A stretch of DNA of 64,000 nt from Lysobacter auxotrophicus. Lineage in GTDB: Bacteria > Pseudomonadota > Gammaproteobacteria > Xanthomonadales > Xanthomonadaceae. Both the position numbers and the translations under genes were made by a program. Shown here in pieces: positions 1-12,418 of this stretch (position 1 is the stretch's first letter; each line of letters opens with the position of its first letter). Below the pieces are notes generated by a model that worked only from the letters and a program-made list of their open reading frames with translations, had not been told where the DNA came from and ran no database searches. The stretch spans positions 3,596,001 to 3,660,000 of the forward strand of contig NZ_AP027041.1 of NCBI RefSeq assembly GCF_027924565.1, given 5' to 3'.

Positions 1-1526
1 CCGACGGCATCGCCATGGGGTCCGACGGCATGCGCGCCTCGCTGCCCTCGCGCGAGACCATCGCCGATTCGATCGAGCTCGCCGTGAACGGCCATTGCCT
101 CGACGCGATGGTGCTGCTGGTCGGCTGCGACAAGACGATCCCGGCGGCCGCGATGGCCGCGGCGCGGCTGGATATTCCGACGGTGATCCTCTACGGCGGC
201 ACGATCATGCCGGGCCATTGCCGCAAGGATGAAGGCGACAAGGCGCTCACCGTGCAGGACGTGTTCGAAGCCGTCGGCGCGCATTCGGCCGGGCGCATCG
301 ACGATGCCGAACTGCACCGCATCGAGTCGCACGCCTGCCCGGGCGCGGGCGCCTGCGGCGGACAGTTCACCGCCAATACGATGGCGATGGTGCTGACGTT
401 CCTGGGCCTGTCGCCGCTCCAGTTCAACGACATTCCCGCCGTGCATGCCGACAAGCCCGCCGCCGCGCGGGCCTGCGGCGCGCTGGCGATGCAGCGTTTG
501 CGCAACGGTGGTCCGGGACCGCGCGAGATCCTCTCTCCCGCCGCGCTGCGCAACGCTGCGTGCGCGGTCTCGGCCACCGCGGGTTCGACGAACGCCGCGC
601 TGCACCTGCTCGCCATCGCGCACGAGGCCGGCGTCGCGTTCGACCTGGAAGAATTCGAAGCCGCCGCGCGCACGCCGGTCATCGCCGACCTCAAGCCCGG
701 CGGGCGCTACACCGCGGCGGAAATGTTCGAGTTCGGCGGCGCGGCGCTCGTCGCGCGCGAACTGCGCGCGGCGGGGCTCATCCAGGACATCCCGACCGTC
801 ACCGGCCGCAGCTTCTTCGCCGAACTCGACGAGGTTCCCCTGCCCGGTGCGCAGGACGTGGTGCGCCCGGTGTCGAACCCCTTCAAGCCGCGCGGCGGCT
901 ACTCGATCCTCTACGGCGATCTGGCGCCGGAAGGCTGCATCCTCAAGCTCGCCGGCCACGGCATCGAACACTTCGAAGGCACCGCGCGGGTTTTCGATTC
1001 CGAGGAAGCCGCGTTCAACGCCGTGCAGGCGCGGCAGATCCGCGCGGGCGATGTCGTGGTCATCCGCTTCGAAGGCCCGGCCGGCGGCCCCGGCATGCGC
1101 GAGATGCTCGCCGTCACCGCGGCGCTGGTCGGACAGGGGCTGGGCAACGACGTCGCGCTGATCACCGACGGCCGTTTCAGCGGCGCCACGCACGGCTTCA
1201 TGGTCGGGCACATCGCGCCGGAAGCCGCACGCGGCGGTCCCATCGCGAAACTGCGCGATGGCGATCGCGTGCGCATCGACGTGACCACGCGCCGCATCGA
1301 CGTCGGCGCCGACCTGCGCACGCGCCCCGTCGCGCGCATCGCGCCGCGCGTCGCGACCGGCGTGCTCGCCAAGTACGCCGCGCAGGTGAGTTCGGCATCG
1401 CGCGGCGCGGTCACGGCGCCGGGCCCGCTCGACGCGGCACGCGCGAAGTCGCGCGACATCCCCGTGCAGGTCGTCGAGGAAACGCCGGTGACGCCCGAAG
1501 ACACGAAGGAATTGTTCCTCGCTTGA
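1..1526 (+). CDS. ilvD: dihydroxy-acid dehydratase, 5' truncated by window edge
   Basis: Dehydrates 2,3-dihydroxy-isovalerate and 2,3-dihydroxy-3-methylvalerate to the 2-keto acids, the third common step of Val/Ile synthesis in the cytoplasm. The reading frame is already open at base 3 (DGIAM..., the family's metal-binding motif), so the ATG at 15 is internal and roughly the first 70-80 residues lie outside the window. Family hallmarks seen: GCDK and [16 protein letters not shown], carrying cysteines that bind the Fe-S cluster, and TDGRFSGAT near the C terminus. 507 residues are visible. It is the first visible gene of the ilv-leu operon; ilvC follows after 40 bases. Confidence 0.95.
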   Translation, partial: DGIAMGSDGMRASLPSRETIADSIELAVNGHCLDAMVLLVGCDKTIPAAAMAAARLDIPTVILYGGTIMPGHCRKDEGDKALTVQDVFEAVGAHSAGRIDDAELHRIESHACPGAGACGGQFTANTMAMVLTFLGLSPLQFNDIPAVHADKPAAARACGALAMQRLRNGGPGPREILSPAALRNAACAVSATAGSTNAALHLLAIAHEAGVAFDLEEFEAAARTPVIADLKPGGRYTAAEMFEFGGAALVARELRAAGLIQDIPTVTGRSFFAELDEVPLPGAQDVVRPVSNPFKPRGGYSILYGDLAPEGCILKLAGHGIEHFEGTARVFDSEEAAFNAVQARQIRAGDVVVIRFEGPAGGPGMREMLAVTAALVGQGLGNDVALITDGRFSGATHGFMVGHIAPEAARGGPIAKLRDGDRVRIDVTTRRIDVGADLRTRPVARIAPRVATGVLAKYAAQVSSASRGAVTAPGPLDAARAKSRDIPVQVVEETPVTPEDTKELFLA

Positions 1527-1566
1527 CCCTCCGCACCGCCCTCCATCCCACCTCACGGACACCACC

Positions 1567-2583
1567 ATGACCACCCAGCACAAACCCCGCGTCGCCATCC
1601 TTGGTTACGGCAGCCAGGGCCGCGCGCATGCGCTGAACCTGCGCGATTCCGGCTTCGACGTGACCGTCGGCCTGCGTCCCGGCGGCCCGACCGAGATCAA
1701 GGCCAAGGCCGACGGCTTCACCGTGAAGACGCCGGCCGAAGCGGTGAAGGACGCCGAACTCGTTGCGGTCCTCACGCCCGACATGGTGCAGCCGCAGCTG
1801 TATGGCGAGGTGATCGAGCCGAACATCGCGCCCGGTGCGTGCCTGCTGTTCGCGCACGGTTTCAACGTGCATTACGGGCAGATCACGCCGCGCGAGGATC
1901 TCGACGTCGTGCTCGTCGCCCCAAAGGGGCCGGGCGCGCTGGTGCGTCGCGAATACGAGATCGGCCGCGGCGTGCCGTCGGTCTACGCGGTGTACCAGGA
2001 CAGGAGCGGCAACGCCGAGCAGCTCGCGCTGACCTACTGCGCCGGCATCGGCGGCGCGCGCCAGCACGCGATCCGCACCACGTTCAAGGAGGAAACCGAA
2101 ACCGACCTGTTCGGCGAACAGGCCGTGCTGTGCGGCGGTGCGACCAAGCTGGTGCAGGCCGGCTGGGAAACGCTGGTCGAAGCCGGTTACCAGCCGGAAG
2201 TCGCGTATTACGAGTGCCTGCACGAACTCAAGCTGATCGTCGACCTGTTCTACGAGGGCGGCATCACGCGCATGCACGAGTTCATCAGCGAGACCGCGCA
2301 GTACGGCGCGCTCACGCGCGGTACCTACGTCGTCGACGACAACACGCGCGCGCAGATGAGGAAGATCCTGACCGAGATCCAGGACGGCACGTTCGCGCGC
2401 CAGTGGATCGCCGAGTACGCCGCCGGCAACGCGAATTACAAGGCGCTCAAGGAAGGCGACCTGACGCATCCGATCGAGGCCGTCGGCCGCAAGCTGCGCG
2501 CCAACATGAAGTGGCTGTCCACCGCGCCGCAGCCGGCGCCCGCCGCGAGCGAAACGCGGCAGGCGCAGACCGAGGCGGCGTGA
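1567..2583 (+). CDS. ilvC: ketol-acid reductoisomerase, class I
   Basis: NADPH- and Mg-dependent isomeroreductase that converts acetolactate or acetohydroxybutyrate to the dihydroxy acids. The 338-residue length fits the short class I form. The N-terminal Rossmann domain starts with [10 protein letters not shown] (NADPH loop); PKGPG follows in the catalytic region; the C-terminal helical domain has acidic metal-ligand candidates in YYECLHELK and ISETAQYG. The stop (TGA 2581-2583) shares its last base with the ilvG start, so the two are translationally coupled. The last 20 or so residues are an Ala/Pro-rich tail, a minor lineage-specific extension. Confidence 0.97.
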   Translation: MTTQHKPRVAILGYGSQGRAHALNLRDSGFDVTVGLRPGGPTEIKAKADGFTVKTPAEAVKDAELVAVLTPDMVQPQLYGEVIEPNIAPGACLLFAHGFNVHYGQITPREDLDVVLVAPKGPGALVRREYEIGRGVPSVYAVYQDRSGNAEQLALTYCAGIGGARQHAIRTTFKEETETDLFGEQAVLCGGATKLVQAGWETLVEAGYQPEVAYYECLHELKLIVDLFYEGGITRMHEFISETAQYGALTRGTYVVDDNTRAQMRKILTEIQDGTFARQWIAEYAAGNANYKALKEGDLTHPIEAVGRKLRANMKWLSTAPQPAPAASETRQAQTEAA

Positions 2584-4322
2584 TGAACGGCGCCCGCTGG
2601 CTGGTGCAGGCCCTGGCGGCCGAAGGCGTGCACACGCTCTTCGGCTACCCGGGCGGCGCGATCATGCCCTTCTACGATGCGCTGCACGGATCGCAGCTCA
2701 AGCACGTGCTGGTCCGCCACGAACAGGGGGCGGCCTTCGCGGCGAACGGGTATGCGCGGGCCAGCGGGCGCGTCGGTGTATGCGTGGCGACGTCCGGTCC
2801 CGGTGCGTCGAACCTGGTCACCGGCATCGCCGATGCGATGCTCGACTCGGTGCCGATGGTCGTCATCACCGGGCAGGTCGCCACGCCGTTGATGGGCACG
2901 GACGCGTTCCAGGAACTGGACGTGTTCGGCATGACCATGCCGATCGTGAAGCACAGCTTCCTGCTGCGCCGCGTGGAGGACCTGCCGAACGTCGTCGCCG
3001 AGGCCTTCCGCATCGCGCGCTCGGGCCGCCCGGGTCCGGTGCTGATCGACCTGCCGAAGGACGTGCAGGTCGGCGATGCCTCGCATCTTCCGCTGCACGT
3101 ACCCGCGGAAATCGACGCCGTGCCGGCGCCGAAGGACGCCTCGCTGCACGCGGCGCTGGCATTGATCTCGCAATCAAAGAAGCCGGTGGTCTACGGGGGC
3201 GGCGGCATCGCGCTGGGCGATGCGGTTCAGGCGTTCCGTACCTTTGTCGACGCGACGCAGATCCCGACGGTGCTGACGCTGAAAGGCCTCGGCGCGCTGC
3301 CGTCGAACCACGCGCTGAACCTGGGCATGCTCGGCATGCACGGCAGCCGCGCGGCGAACATGGCGGTGCAGGAAAGCGACCTGCTCATCGTCGTCGGCGC
3401 GCGTTTCGACGATCGCGCCACTGGCAAGCTGGCGGAGTTCGCGCCGCACGCGCGCATCGTCCACATGGACCTGGACGCGTGCGAGATCGGCAAGCTGCGC
3501 CACGCCGACGCGGCCGTGTGCGGCGACATCCGCCGCACGCTGACCGCGCTCACCCTGCCCTGCGCCGCGCACCTGCACGGCCGCAACGGCGCGGCGCGGC
3601 GCGAGTGGCGCGCGACCTGCAAGCAACGCATGCACGAGTTCGCCGCGCGTTACGACGCACCGGGCGAAACGGTGTATGCGCCCGCGCTGCTGAAGCGCCT
3701 GTCCGAACTCGCCCCGAACGCGGTCGTGGCGTGCGATGTCGGCCAGCACCAGATGTGGGTCGCGCAGCACTGGCGCTTCGCTACGCCGCGCCAGCACCTC
3801 ACCAGCGGCGCGCTCGGCGCGATGGGCTTCGGCCTGCCGGCGGCGATCGGCGCGCAGATGCAATCGATGGATGCGCAGGTCGTGTGCGTGAGCGGCGATG
3901 GCTCGTTCCTGATGAACGTGCAGGAGCTGGCGACGCTGCGCCGATACGGCCTGCCGGTGAAGATCGTGCTGCTCGACAACCAGGCGCTCGGCATGGTGCG
4001 CCAGTGGCAGGAGCTGTTCTTCGATCGCCGCTATTCCGAGATCGACCTGTCCGACAACCCGGATTTCGTCGCGATCGCGGCGGCGTTCGGCGTGCAGGCG
4101 CTGCATGTCGATCGCGCCGATGCGCTGGAAGACGCCCTGCAGGCGCTGCTCGCCGTCGAAGGCCCGGCGCTGCTGCACGTCGCCATCGACCAGGCCGCGA
4201 ACGTGTGGCCGCTGGTGCCGCCCAACCACAACAACGCGCAGATGCTCGATCCGGAGCGCGAAGCCGGCGCGTCGAACGAACCCACCCCCACCGAGGATCC
4301 CCGCCATGCGATACCAGCTTGA
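2583..4322 (+). CDS. ilvG: acetolactate synthase large subunit (ThDP-dependent)
   Basis: Condenses two pyruvates, or pyruvate plus 2-ketobutyrate, in the first common step of branched-chain synthesis. The ATG at 2583 is chosen because it overlaps the ilvC stop and begins [16 protein letters not shown], where the family normally starts; the frame is open upstream but that part has no homology. The 579 residues hold an N-terminal pyrimidine-binding domain with the catalytic Glu in RHEQGAAF, a central domain, and a C-terminal ThDP-binding motif beginning GDGSFLMN and ending about 30 residues later at DNQALG. The small subunit gene starts inside its 3' end, so ilvGM is a type II-like enzyme. Confidence 0.96.
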   Translation: MNGARWLVQALAAEGVHTLFGYPGGAIMPFYDALHGSQLKHVLVRHEQGAAFAANGYARASGRVGVCVATSGPGASNLVTGIADAMLDSVPMVVITGQVATPLMGTDAFQELDVFGMTMPIVKHSFLLRRVEDLPNVVAEAFRIARSGRPGPVLIDLPKDVQVGDASHLPLHVPAEIDAVPAPKDASLHAALALISQSKKPVVYGGGGIALGDAVQAFRTFVDATQIPTVLTLKGLGALPSNHALNLGMLGMHGSRAANMAVQESDLLIVVGARFDDRATGKLAEFAPHARIVHMDLDACEIGKLRHADAAVCGDIRRTLTALTLPCAAHLHGRNGAARREWRATCKQRMHEFAARYDAPGETVYAPALLKRLSELAPNAVVACDVGQHQMWVAQHWRFATPRQHLTSGALGAMGFGLPAAIGAQMQSMDAQVVCVSGDGSFLMNVQELATLRRYGLPVKIVLLDNQALGMVRQWQELFFDRRYSEIDLSDNPDFVAIAAAFGVQALHVDRADALEDALQALLAVEGPALLHVAIDQAANVWPLVPPNHNNAQMLDPEREAGASNEPTPTEDPRHAIPA

Positions 4323-4542
4323 TCTCACGCTCCGTCAGGCCGAAGGCGCGCTGTCGCGGGTACTGGGCGCCGCCGAACGCCGCGGTTTCCGTCCGCTCGC
4401 CGTCGATGGCGAAGCGCAGTCCGACGGCGACCGCTGGCACCTGCGCCTGACCGTCGAGGGCGAACGCGACGAAGTCAACCTGCAGCACCAGCTCGAGAAG
4501 CTGTACGACTGCCTCGCGGTGGAGGTGTCGCCATGTCGGTGA
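4306..4542 (+). CDS. ilvM: acetolactate synthase small subunit (ACT domain)
   Basis: 78-residue regulatory partner of IlvG; the E. coli protein has 87. It is a single ACT domain: MRYQLDLTLRQAEGALSRVL forms the first strand and helix, followed by a strand and second helix (VNLQHQLEKLYDCLAVEV). The start at 4306 follows GAGGA about 9 bases upstream and overlaps ilvG by 17 bases. ACT-domain small subunits stabilise the catalytic subunit and may mediate feedback control; the length is too short for the two-domain IlvH type. The identification rests on fold pattern and position directly after ilvG. Confidence 0.88.
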   Translation: MRYQLDLTLRQAEGALSRVLGAAERRGFRPLAVDGEAQSDGDRWHLRLTVEGERDEVNLQHQLEKLYDCLAVEVSPCR

Positions 4543-5489
4543 TCGCCGCCCCCGCTCCGGCCGCGCGACAACCTATCGCGCCGCCGATCGAAGTGCGCGA
4601 CGAGGCACGTCGTCCGGGCATGCCGGTGGTGTGGTTCGACGGCGAGCTCACCCGCGCCGACACGCCGCACGCGCCGCTCACCACGCATGCGATGCATTAC
4701 GGCACCGGCGTGTTCGAAGGCATCCGCAGCTACGCCACGCGCGACGGCGCGGCCGTGTTCCGCCTGCCCGAACACCTGCAACGCATGCGCCGCGGCGCCG
4801 ACTTGCTCGGCATCGACTTCGACGTCGATACCGCCTTCGATGCGACGCTGCAGACCCTGCGCGCGAACGGCCATCGCGACGCCTATATCCGCCCGCTGAC
4901 GTGGCTCGGCAACGGCGCGGACGGCGTGACCGTCGGCCTCGACGTGCCCGGGCTGAGCCAGCATTTCATGGTGCTGACCTTGCCGACGGTGGTCCACCTA
5001 AACGGCAAGCGTTCGCGCCTGACCGTGTCGCCGTGGAAGCGCAATCCCGCGTCGTCGCTGCCGCCGCTGAAGCTGTGCGGCGCCTACATCAACTCGATCC
5101 TCGCCAAGCGCGAATCGCGCCTGCGCGGCTTCGACGAGGCGCTGTTCGTCGACGAGGCGGGCCTTGTCGTGGAATGCACGGGCGCGAACGTGTTCATGGT
5201 GCGCGGCGGCGAAGTGACGGCCGTCGAGCATCGCGACGCGCTGCCCGGCATCACGCGCGACAGCGTGATCGCACTCAGCGGCGCGCAGTCGCGGCCGGTC
5301 ACGCATCACGAGCTGCTGGATGCGGACGAGGTCTTCGTCTGCGGCACGGCGGCCGAGATCGCGCCGATCAGCGCACTGGATCGCCGGGAGTTCGGCGACA
5401 ACCCCGTGACGCGCGAGCTGCAGGCGCTGTACGCGCGCGTGGTGCGTGGCGAGGAAGCCGCGTACGCGCACTGGCTGACGGCCGTCTGA
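4533..5489 (+). CDS. ilvE: branched-chain amino acid aminotransferase (fold IV PLP)
   Basis: Transfers amino groups between glutamate and the keto acids of Val, Ile and Leu. 318 residues, close to the usual 300-310. Family motifs: [13 protein letters not shown] near the N terminus; the PLP lysine in [44 protein letters not shown]; and [15 protein letters not shown]. It overlaps ilvM by 10 bases. The first 30 residues are a low-complexity Ala/Pro extension before the conserved VWFDGEL, so a later start is possible, but no better-placed ATG was seen before VVWFDG except M at GMPVVW. Lying between ilvM and ilvA, it lets the operon encode the final transamination as well. Confidence 0.93.
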   Translation: MSVIAAPAPAARQPIAPPIEVRDEARRPGMPVVWFDGELTRADTPHAPLTTHAMHYGTGVFEGIRSYATRDGAAVFRLPEHLQRMRRGADLLGIDFDVDTAFDATLQTLRANGHRDAYIRPLTWLGNGADGVTVGLDVPGLSQHFMVLTLPTVVHLNGKRSRLTVSPWKRNPASSLPPLKLCGAYINSILAKRESRLRGFDEALFVDEAGLVVECTGANVFMVRGGEVTAVEHRDALPGITRDSVIALSGAQSRPVTHHELLDADEVFVCGTAAEIAPISALDRREFGDNPVTRELQALYARVVRGEEAAYAHWLTAV

Positions 5490-5491
5490 CC

Positions 5492-6576
5492 GTGGACGGC
5501 GACGTAGCCAGCACCGCGCGTGTCACCGCAGCCGACGTACTGGCGGCGCAGGCCCGCTTGCGCCGCTACCTGCCGGCGACGCCGCTGCATCACGCCGAAC
5601 GCTTCGGCTGCTGGCTGAAGCTGGAAAACCTGCAGCGCACGGGCTCGTACAAGGTGCGTGGCGCGTTGAACGCGCTGCTGGCGGCGCGCGAACGCGGCGA
5701 CCATCGCCCGGTGATCGCCGCCTCCGCCGGCAATCACGCGCAGGGCCTGGCGTGGGCGGCGTATCGACTGGGCGTCAACGCGATCACCGTCATGCCGCGC
5801 GGCGCGCCACAGACGAAGATCGCCGGCGTCTCGCACTGGGGCGCCACCGTGCGCCTGCACGGCGACACCTACGACGAGGCCAAGGCGTTCGCCGCCGAAC
5901 TCGCTTCGCAGAACGGCTATCGCGTGCTCTCGGCGTTCGACGATCCCGACGTGATCGCCGGCCAGGGCACCGTCGGACTGGAACTGGCCGCGCTCGCACC
6001 CGACGTCGTGCTGGTGCCGATCGGCGGCGGCGGTCTCGCCTCGGGCGTGGCTCTCGCGCTCAAGTCGCAGGGCGTGCGCGTGATCGGCGCGCAGGTCGAA
6101 GGCGTCGATTCGATGCTGCGTGCATTGCGCGGCGACCGCACGCCGCGCGACCCGGCGGCGACGCTCGCCGACGGCGTGCGCGTGAGGGAGCCGGGCCTTC
6201 TGACGCAGCGGCTGCTCGCGGAACTGCTCGACGACGTGGTCGTCGTGCGCGAAGCCGAACTGCGCGAAACGCTGGTGCGCCTGGCACTGGAAGAACACGT
6301 GATCGCGGAGGGCGCCGGTGCGCTGGCGCTCGCCGCCGGTCGTCGCATCGCCGGCAAACGCAAATGCGCGGTGGTGTCGGGCGGCAACGTCGATGCCGTC
6401 GTGCTGGCGCAACTGCTTTCCGATGTGCGCCCGCGCGCGCCGCGTCGCCCGCGTCGTCGTCATCGCGATGCCACCCCCGCGCCCGCGCTGGAGCCGGCCA
6501 TCACGACGCTGATCCCCGCTTTCCCACCCAAGCCGCGCGCCTTGGCTGCCGCGCGCGACCACGAGGAGCTGACCGC

Positions 6577-6580
<4 letters not shown>
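5492..6580 (+). CDS. ilvA: threonine ammonia-lyase, short form without ACT domains
   Basis: PLP enzyme deaminating threonine to 2-ketobutyrate, the committed step to isoleucine. The proposed start is GTG 5492, two bases after the ilvE stop; no ATG lies between there and the conserved core ([14 protein letters not shown]). Visible motifs: PLP lysine in [17 protein letters not shown], and the phosphate-binding GGGGLASG. At 362 residues it has the catalytic domain only; classical biosynthetic IlvA has about 510 residues with two C-terminal ACT-like domains that sense isoleucine. The last 45 residues are an Arg/Pro/Ala-rich tail ([12 protein letters not shown]) with no recognised domain. By operon context it is biosynthetic; by shape it resembles the catabolic TdcB type. 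Confidence 0.9.
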
Positions 6581-8154
<1,574 letters not shown>

Positions 8155-8181
8155 CCCACCGCATTCCATCCAGCCAAGTCC

Positions 8182-9630
8182 ATGACGAGCCAACCCAAAA
8201 CCCTGTTCGACAAACTGTGGGACGCGCATGTCGTCACGCCCGAGACCGAGGCGGCGCCGGCGATCCTCTACATCGACCTGCACCTGGTCCACGAAGTCAC
8301 CTCGCCGCAGGCCTTCGCCGAACTCGACGCGCGCGGCCTGCCGGTGCGTTGCCCGGATCGCACCAAGGGCACGCTCGACCACTCCACGCCGACGCTGCCG
8401 GCGAACGCGTCCGGGCAGCGCCCGTACGTGAACGACGAAGCGCGCGCGCAGGTCGATACCTTGCGCGCGAACTGCGCGCGTTTCGGCGTGGAACTGTTCG
8501 ACTACGACAGCCCGCAGCGCGGCATCGTGCACGTGATGGGGCCGGAACTCGGCCTCACGCAGCCCGGCCAGACCATCGTGTGCGGCGACAGCCACACCGC
8601 CACGCACGGCGCGTTCGGCGCGCTCGCGTTCGGCATCGGGACCAGCGAAGTCGGCCACGTGCTGGCCACGCAATGCCTGCTGCAGCGCAAGCCGAAGACG
8701 TTGTCGATCACCGTCGATGGCGAGCTCGCGCCCGGTGTCGGCGCGAAGGACCTGATCCTGCACGTGATCGGCGTGATCGGCGTCAACGGCGGCACGGGGC
8801 ATGTCATCGAGTACCGCGGCCCGGCCGTGCGCTCGCTGTCGATGGAGCAGCGCATGACGGTGTGCAACATGTCTATCGAGGCCGGTGCACGCGCGGGAAT
8901 CATCGCGCCGGACGAGGTCACCTTCGATTACCTGCGCGGCCGTGCGCGCGCGCCACAGGGCGAGGCGTTCGATGCGGCAGTCGCACAGTGGAAGACGCTG
9001 CGCACCGACGAGGGCGCACGCTTCGATCGCGAAGTGCGCATCGACGCGCGCGACATCCAGCCGACCGTCACGTGGGGCACGCATCCAGGCCAGGTCGCCG
9101 CGGTGTCGGCGCACGTGCCGGGCGGCAGCGACGCCGATGAGGCGAAGGCGCGCGACTACATGGGCTGGGACGCGAACGCCGCCATCGCCGGCCGCGCGGT
9201 GGACGTGGTGTTCGTCGGCAGCTGCACCAATTCGCGCCTGTCCGACCTGCGCGAGGCCGCGCACGTTCTGCGCGGTCGTCGCGTGCATCCGCGCGTGCGC
9301 ATGCTCGTCGTGCCGGGCTCCGAACAGGTCAAGCGCGATGCCGAACGCGAAGGCATCGATCGCGTGGTGCGCGAGGCCGGCGCGGAGTGGCGCGAGCCCG
9401 GCTGCTCGATGTGCATCGCCATGAACGGCGACATCGTCGGACCCGGGCAGCTCGCCGTTTCCACCAGCAACCGCAATTTCGAAGGGCGCCAGGGCAAGGG
9501 CGCCCGCACCGTCCTCGCCTCGCCCGCCACCGCCGCCGCATGCGCGGTCGCGGGCGAGATCACCGACCCGCGCCCGTATCTCACCACCGAGCCCGCGCCG
9601 CACGCGGCCGTCGAACTGGAGGCCGTCTGA
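8182..9630 (+). CDS. leuC: 3-isopropylmalate dehydratase large subunit
   Basis: Catalytic subunit of isopropylmalate isomerase, an aconitase-family 4Fe-4S enzyme. 482 residues, slightly longer than the usual ~470. The three cluster cysteines are visible: one in [14 protein letters not shown] and two in [13 protein letters not shown]. Other conserved parts: [15 protein letters not shown] near residue 55 and [24 protein letters not shown]. It ends with TGA 9628-9630, whose final base opens leuD. Confidence 0.97.
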   Translation: MTSQPKTLFDKLWDAHVVTPETEAAPAILYIDLHLVHEVTSPQAFAELDARGLPVRCPDRTKGTLDHSTPTLPANASGQRPYVNDEARAQVDTLRANCARFGVELFDYDSPQRGIVHVMGPELGLTQPGQTIVCGDSHTATHGAFGALAFGIGTSEVGHVLATQCLLQRKPKTLSITVDGELAPGVGAKDLILHVIGVIGVNGGTGHVIEYRGPAVRSLSMEQRMTVCNMSIEAGARAGIIAPDEVTFDYLRGRARAPQGEAFDAAVAQWKTLRTDEGARFDREVRIDARDIQPTVTWGTHPGQVAAVSAHVPGGSDADEAKARDYMGWDANAAIAGRAVDVVFVGSCTNSRLSDLREAAHVLRGRRVHPRVRMLVVPGSEQVKRDAEREGIDRVVREAGAEWREPGCSMCIAMNGDIVGPGQLAVSTSNRNFEGRQGKGARTVLASPATAAACAVAGEITDPRPYLTTEPAPHAAVELEAV

Positions 9631-10229
9631 TGCAGCCCTTGACCGAAGTCGTCTCGCGCACCGTCGTGCTGCGCGAACGCAACATCGATACCGACCAGAT
9701 CATTCCCGCGCGCTTCCTCACCACCACGCAGCGGAGAGGCCTGGGCAAGCACGCGTTCAACGACTGGCGCACGCTTCCCGACGGTTCGCCGAACCCGGAG
9801 TTCGCATTCAACCGCGTCGAGAACATCGGGGCTCGCATCCTCGTGGCGGGTCGCAACTTCGGCTGCGGTTCCTCGCGCGAACACGCGCCGTGGGCGTTGA
9901 CCGACCTCGGCTTGCGCGCGGTGATCAGCGCACAGATCGCCGACATCTTCCGCAGCAACGCGCTGAAGAACGGCCTGCTTCCCATCGTGCTGGACGAAGG
10001 CATCGTCGATGAACTGCTGGACCAGCCCGGCGTCGAGCTCCGCATCGATGTCGCGCAGCGCAGCGTGACCTTGCCCGATGGCCGCATCGTGCGGTTTCCG
10101 CTGGACGCCTTCGCGCAGACCTGTCTGCTGGAAGGCGTCGACCAGCTCGGTTACCTGCTCAAGCAATCGCCTGCCATTTCGCAATTCGAACAACAACGCC
10201 AGACCCAGGAGTTCCGCCATGCAAGCTGA
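9630..10229 (+). CDS. leuD: 3-isopropylmalate dehydratase small subunit
   Basis: Swivel-domain partner of LeuC. 199 residues, normal. Visible family motifs: [13 protein letters not shown] near the N terminus, [17 protein letters not shown] at the active site, and [11 protein letters not shown]. The ATG at 9630 overlaps the leuC TGA by one base; the upstream open frame has no homology and is ignored. It overlaps leuB by 11 bases at its 3' end. Confidence 0.97.
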   Translation: MQPLTEVVSRTVVLRERNIDTDQIIPARFLTTTQRRGLGKHAFNDWRTLPDGSPNPEFAFNRVENIGARILVAGRNFGCGSSREHAPWALTDLGLRAVISAQIADIFRSNALKNGLLPIVLDEGIVDELLDQPGVELRIDVAQRSVTLPDGRIVRFPLDAFAQTCLLEGVDQLGYLLKQSPAISQFEQQRQTQEFRHAS

Positions 10230-11307
10230 GATCGTCGTTCTGCCGGGCGACGGCATCGGCCCGGAAGTCACTGCGAGCGCGATGCAGGTGCTGCGTGCCG
10301 TCGGCCAACGTTACGGGCACGAGTTCCACTTCACGCATGAACTGATCGGCGGCGCGGCGATCGACGCCACCGGCGAACCGCTGCCGGCCCGCACGCTAGA
10401 GGCCGCCAAGCGCGCCGACGCCGTGCTGCTCGGCGCGGTGGGCGGGCCGAAATGGTCCGACCCCGGCGCGAAGGTGCGGCCCGAACAGGGCCTGCTCGCG
10501 ATCCGCAAGGCGCTGGGCCTCTACGCGAACCTGCGCCCTGTGAAGCCGCATGCGGCGGCGCTCGGCGCCTCGCCGATCAAGCCGCACCTGCTCACCGGCG
10601 TGGACCTCGTCGTCGTGCGCGAACTCACCGGCGGCGTGTATTTCGGCCAGAAGACGCGTACCGCGACCAGCGCGAGCGACCTGTGCGAATACAGCGTCGA
10701 GGAGATCGAACGCGTCGTGCGCCGCGCGTGCACGCTCGCGCGCAGCCGACGCGGCCACGTCACGTCGGTGGACAAGGCGAACGTGTTGGAAACCTCGCGC
10801 CTGTGGCGCGAAGTCACCACGCGCGTGGTGCGCGAGGAGTTCCCGGACATCACGCTGGAGCACCAGCTCGTCGATTCGATGGCGATGCACTTGCTGTCGC
10901 GGCCGCGCGAGTACGACGTCATCGTGACCGAGAACATGTTCGGCGACATCCTCACCGATGAGGCGTCGATGCTGGCCGGTTCGCTGGGCCTGCTGCCGTC
11001 GGCGTCGCTCGGCGAGGGACGCGTCGGCCTGTACGAACCGATCCACGGCTCCGCGCCCGACATCGCGGGGCGCGACGTCGCCAATCCGTACGCGACGATC
11101 CTCAGCGCGGCGATGCTCTTGCGGCATTCGCTGGGCCTGGAACCGGAAGCGCGCTGCGTCGAGAAGGCGGTGGACGGCGCGCTGGCCGCGGGCGTGTTCA
11201 CGGCGGACCTTTCACCCGCGGGCCGGGGCGTCTCCACGCAGGCGGCGATGGTGGCGGTGCTGGAGCAACTGGAGCTGGAATGCCAGCCGGTGGTGATGCG
11301 CGACTGA
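10219..11307 (+). CDS. leuB: 3-isopropylmalate dehydrogenase
   Basis: NAD-dependent oxidative decarboxylase producing 2-ketoisocaproate. 362 residues, normal. The start at 10219 is preceded by CAGGAG about 8 bases upstream and begins [17 protein letters not shown]. The family signature is complete: [19 protein letters not shown], and [20 protein letters not shown] near the cofactor site. Last gene of the operon. The following gap (11308-11385) contains only a weak inverted repeat (GCCCG...CGGGC) and no clear intrinsic terminator. Confidence 0.97.
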   Translation: MQAEIVVLPGDGIGPEVTASAMQVLRAVGQRYGHEFHFTHELIGGAAIDATGEPLPARTLEAAKRADAVLLGAVGGPKWSDPGAKVRPEQGLLAIRKALGLYANLRPVKPHAAALGASPIKPHLLTGVDLVVVRELTGGVYFGQKTRTATSASDLCEYSVEEIERVVRRACTLARSRRGHVTSVDKANVLETSRLWREVTTRVVREEFPDITLEHQLVDSMAMHLLSRPREYDVIVTENMFGDILTDEASMLAGSLGLLPSASLGEGRVGLYEPIHGSAPDIAGRDVANPYATILSAAMLLRHSLGLEPEARCVEKAVDGALAAGVFTADLSPAGRGVSTQAAMVAVLEQLELECQPVVMRD

Positions 11308-11385
11308 GACGCCCGGCGCGTTTCGGGCGCACTGGGCCAGGGTCGCATTGCCGGCTTCACGTCCTTCGGGCTAGCGTGGGCGCCC

Positions 11386-12000
11386 ATGAGCCCACGCACC
11401 GCCCTCGCTTTCGCCCTTGCCTGCTGCCTGACCGCCTGCGGTTCCACGCCCGATGCCCCGGGCGCGGCGTCGCAGGACGTGTTCTTCCAGAACGTGGCGT
11501 CGCTGTGCGGGCAGGCATTCGCCGGGCGCATCACCGTCGATCGCCCGCCCACGCCCACGCAGGACAATCCGCTGGCGGGCAAGGCGCTGGTGATGCACGT
11601 GCGCGAATGCAGCCGCGACACGATCCGCATCCCGTTCTTCGTCGGCAGCGACCGCTCGCGCACGTGGGTGCTCACGCGCACCGCGTCGGGGCTTCGCCTC
11701 AAGCACGATCATCGCCATGAAGACGGCACCGAAGCGACGCTGAGCCAGTACGGCGGCGACACGCTCGACATGGGCACGCCGGAGCGCCAGGAGTTTCCCG
11801 CCGACGCGGCGTCCAAAGCGCTGTTCGCGCGCGAGGATCGCGGGACGTCCATCTCCAACGTGTGGGCGATGGAAATCGAACCGCACGAGCGCTTCGTCTA
11901 CGAACTCACCCGCCCCGGCCGCGAAGTGCGCATCGAGTTCGACCTGGAGCATCCGATCCCGGCGCCGCCTCCGCCGTGGAGCGTGGCGCCGAAGCGGTAA
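11386..12000 (+). CDS. putative lipoprotein of unknown function
   Basis: 204 residues. The first 19 residues form a lipoprotein signal peptide with lipobox LTACG, so the mature protein should be lipid-anchored, probably facing the periplasm. The rest has two cysteines (SLCGQAF and VRECSRD), a strand-rich middle and a Pro-rich end (HPIPAPPPPWS). I do not recognise a named domain; it resembles uncharacterised conserved proteins of xanthomonads. It stands alone between leuB and the Rhs island. Confidence 0.75.
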   Translation: MSPRTALAFALACCLTACGSTPDAPGAASQDVFFQNVASLCGQAFAGRITVDRPPTPTQDNPLAGKALVMHVRECSRDTIRIPFFVGSDRSRTWVLTRTASGLRLKHDHRHEDGTEATLSQYGGDTLDMGTPERQEFPADAASKALFAREDRGTSISNVWAMEIEPHERFVYELTRPGREVRIEFDLEHPIPAPPPPWSVAPKR

Positions 12001-12418
12001 GGGCGATCCTTCTGCAGCTGGATGCCACGTGCAATCCGGAGACGTCTGCAGCGGGCATCCCTTCAACTCGCGACGCAACTAAATGTTGCATACCACTTCC
12101 GTTCGCCGAGGCGGAAGTCATACCGAACGAACTGCGTAGCCTCGGCCTTTAAGAACGCACCCTCGTTCGTTGACGCTGCCCCCGTCGAAGCGCATGCACA
12201 ACGTGCATTTCGCAGCCGCGCGCGCAAGGCACGTTTCAACAGCACCCACGAACTCTTCGCATTGTCTGACGCGCCGTGATGAAGGAGCGTCCGTTCACGC
12301 GGCGTGATTTTCCGCCGCACGTGAACAGCCCAGCGAGATCATCCGCACGGGCCAGGACTCACGGAGAGAGCATCCGCTCAAGTGCGGACGAGCATCTCTC
12401 CCAGACGGAGAAGAGTGC
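12001..12418 (+). other. gene-poor left flank of the Rhs island
   Basis: About 420 bases without a supportable gene. Base composition becomes less GC-rich from roughly 12060. Directly before the Rhs stub there are short inverted strings (AGAGCATC...GAGCATCTCTC, 12366-12402) and a purine-rich stretch (GGAGAAGAG, 12408-12416) about 5 bases before the ATG at 12419 that can serve as ribosome site. No promoter or attachment site is assigned. Confidence 0.4.
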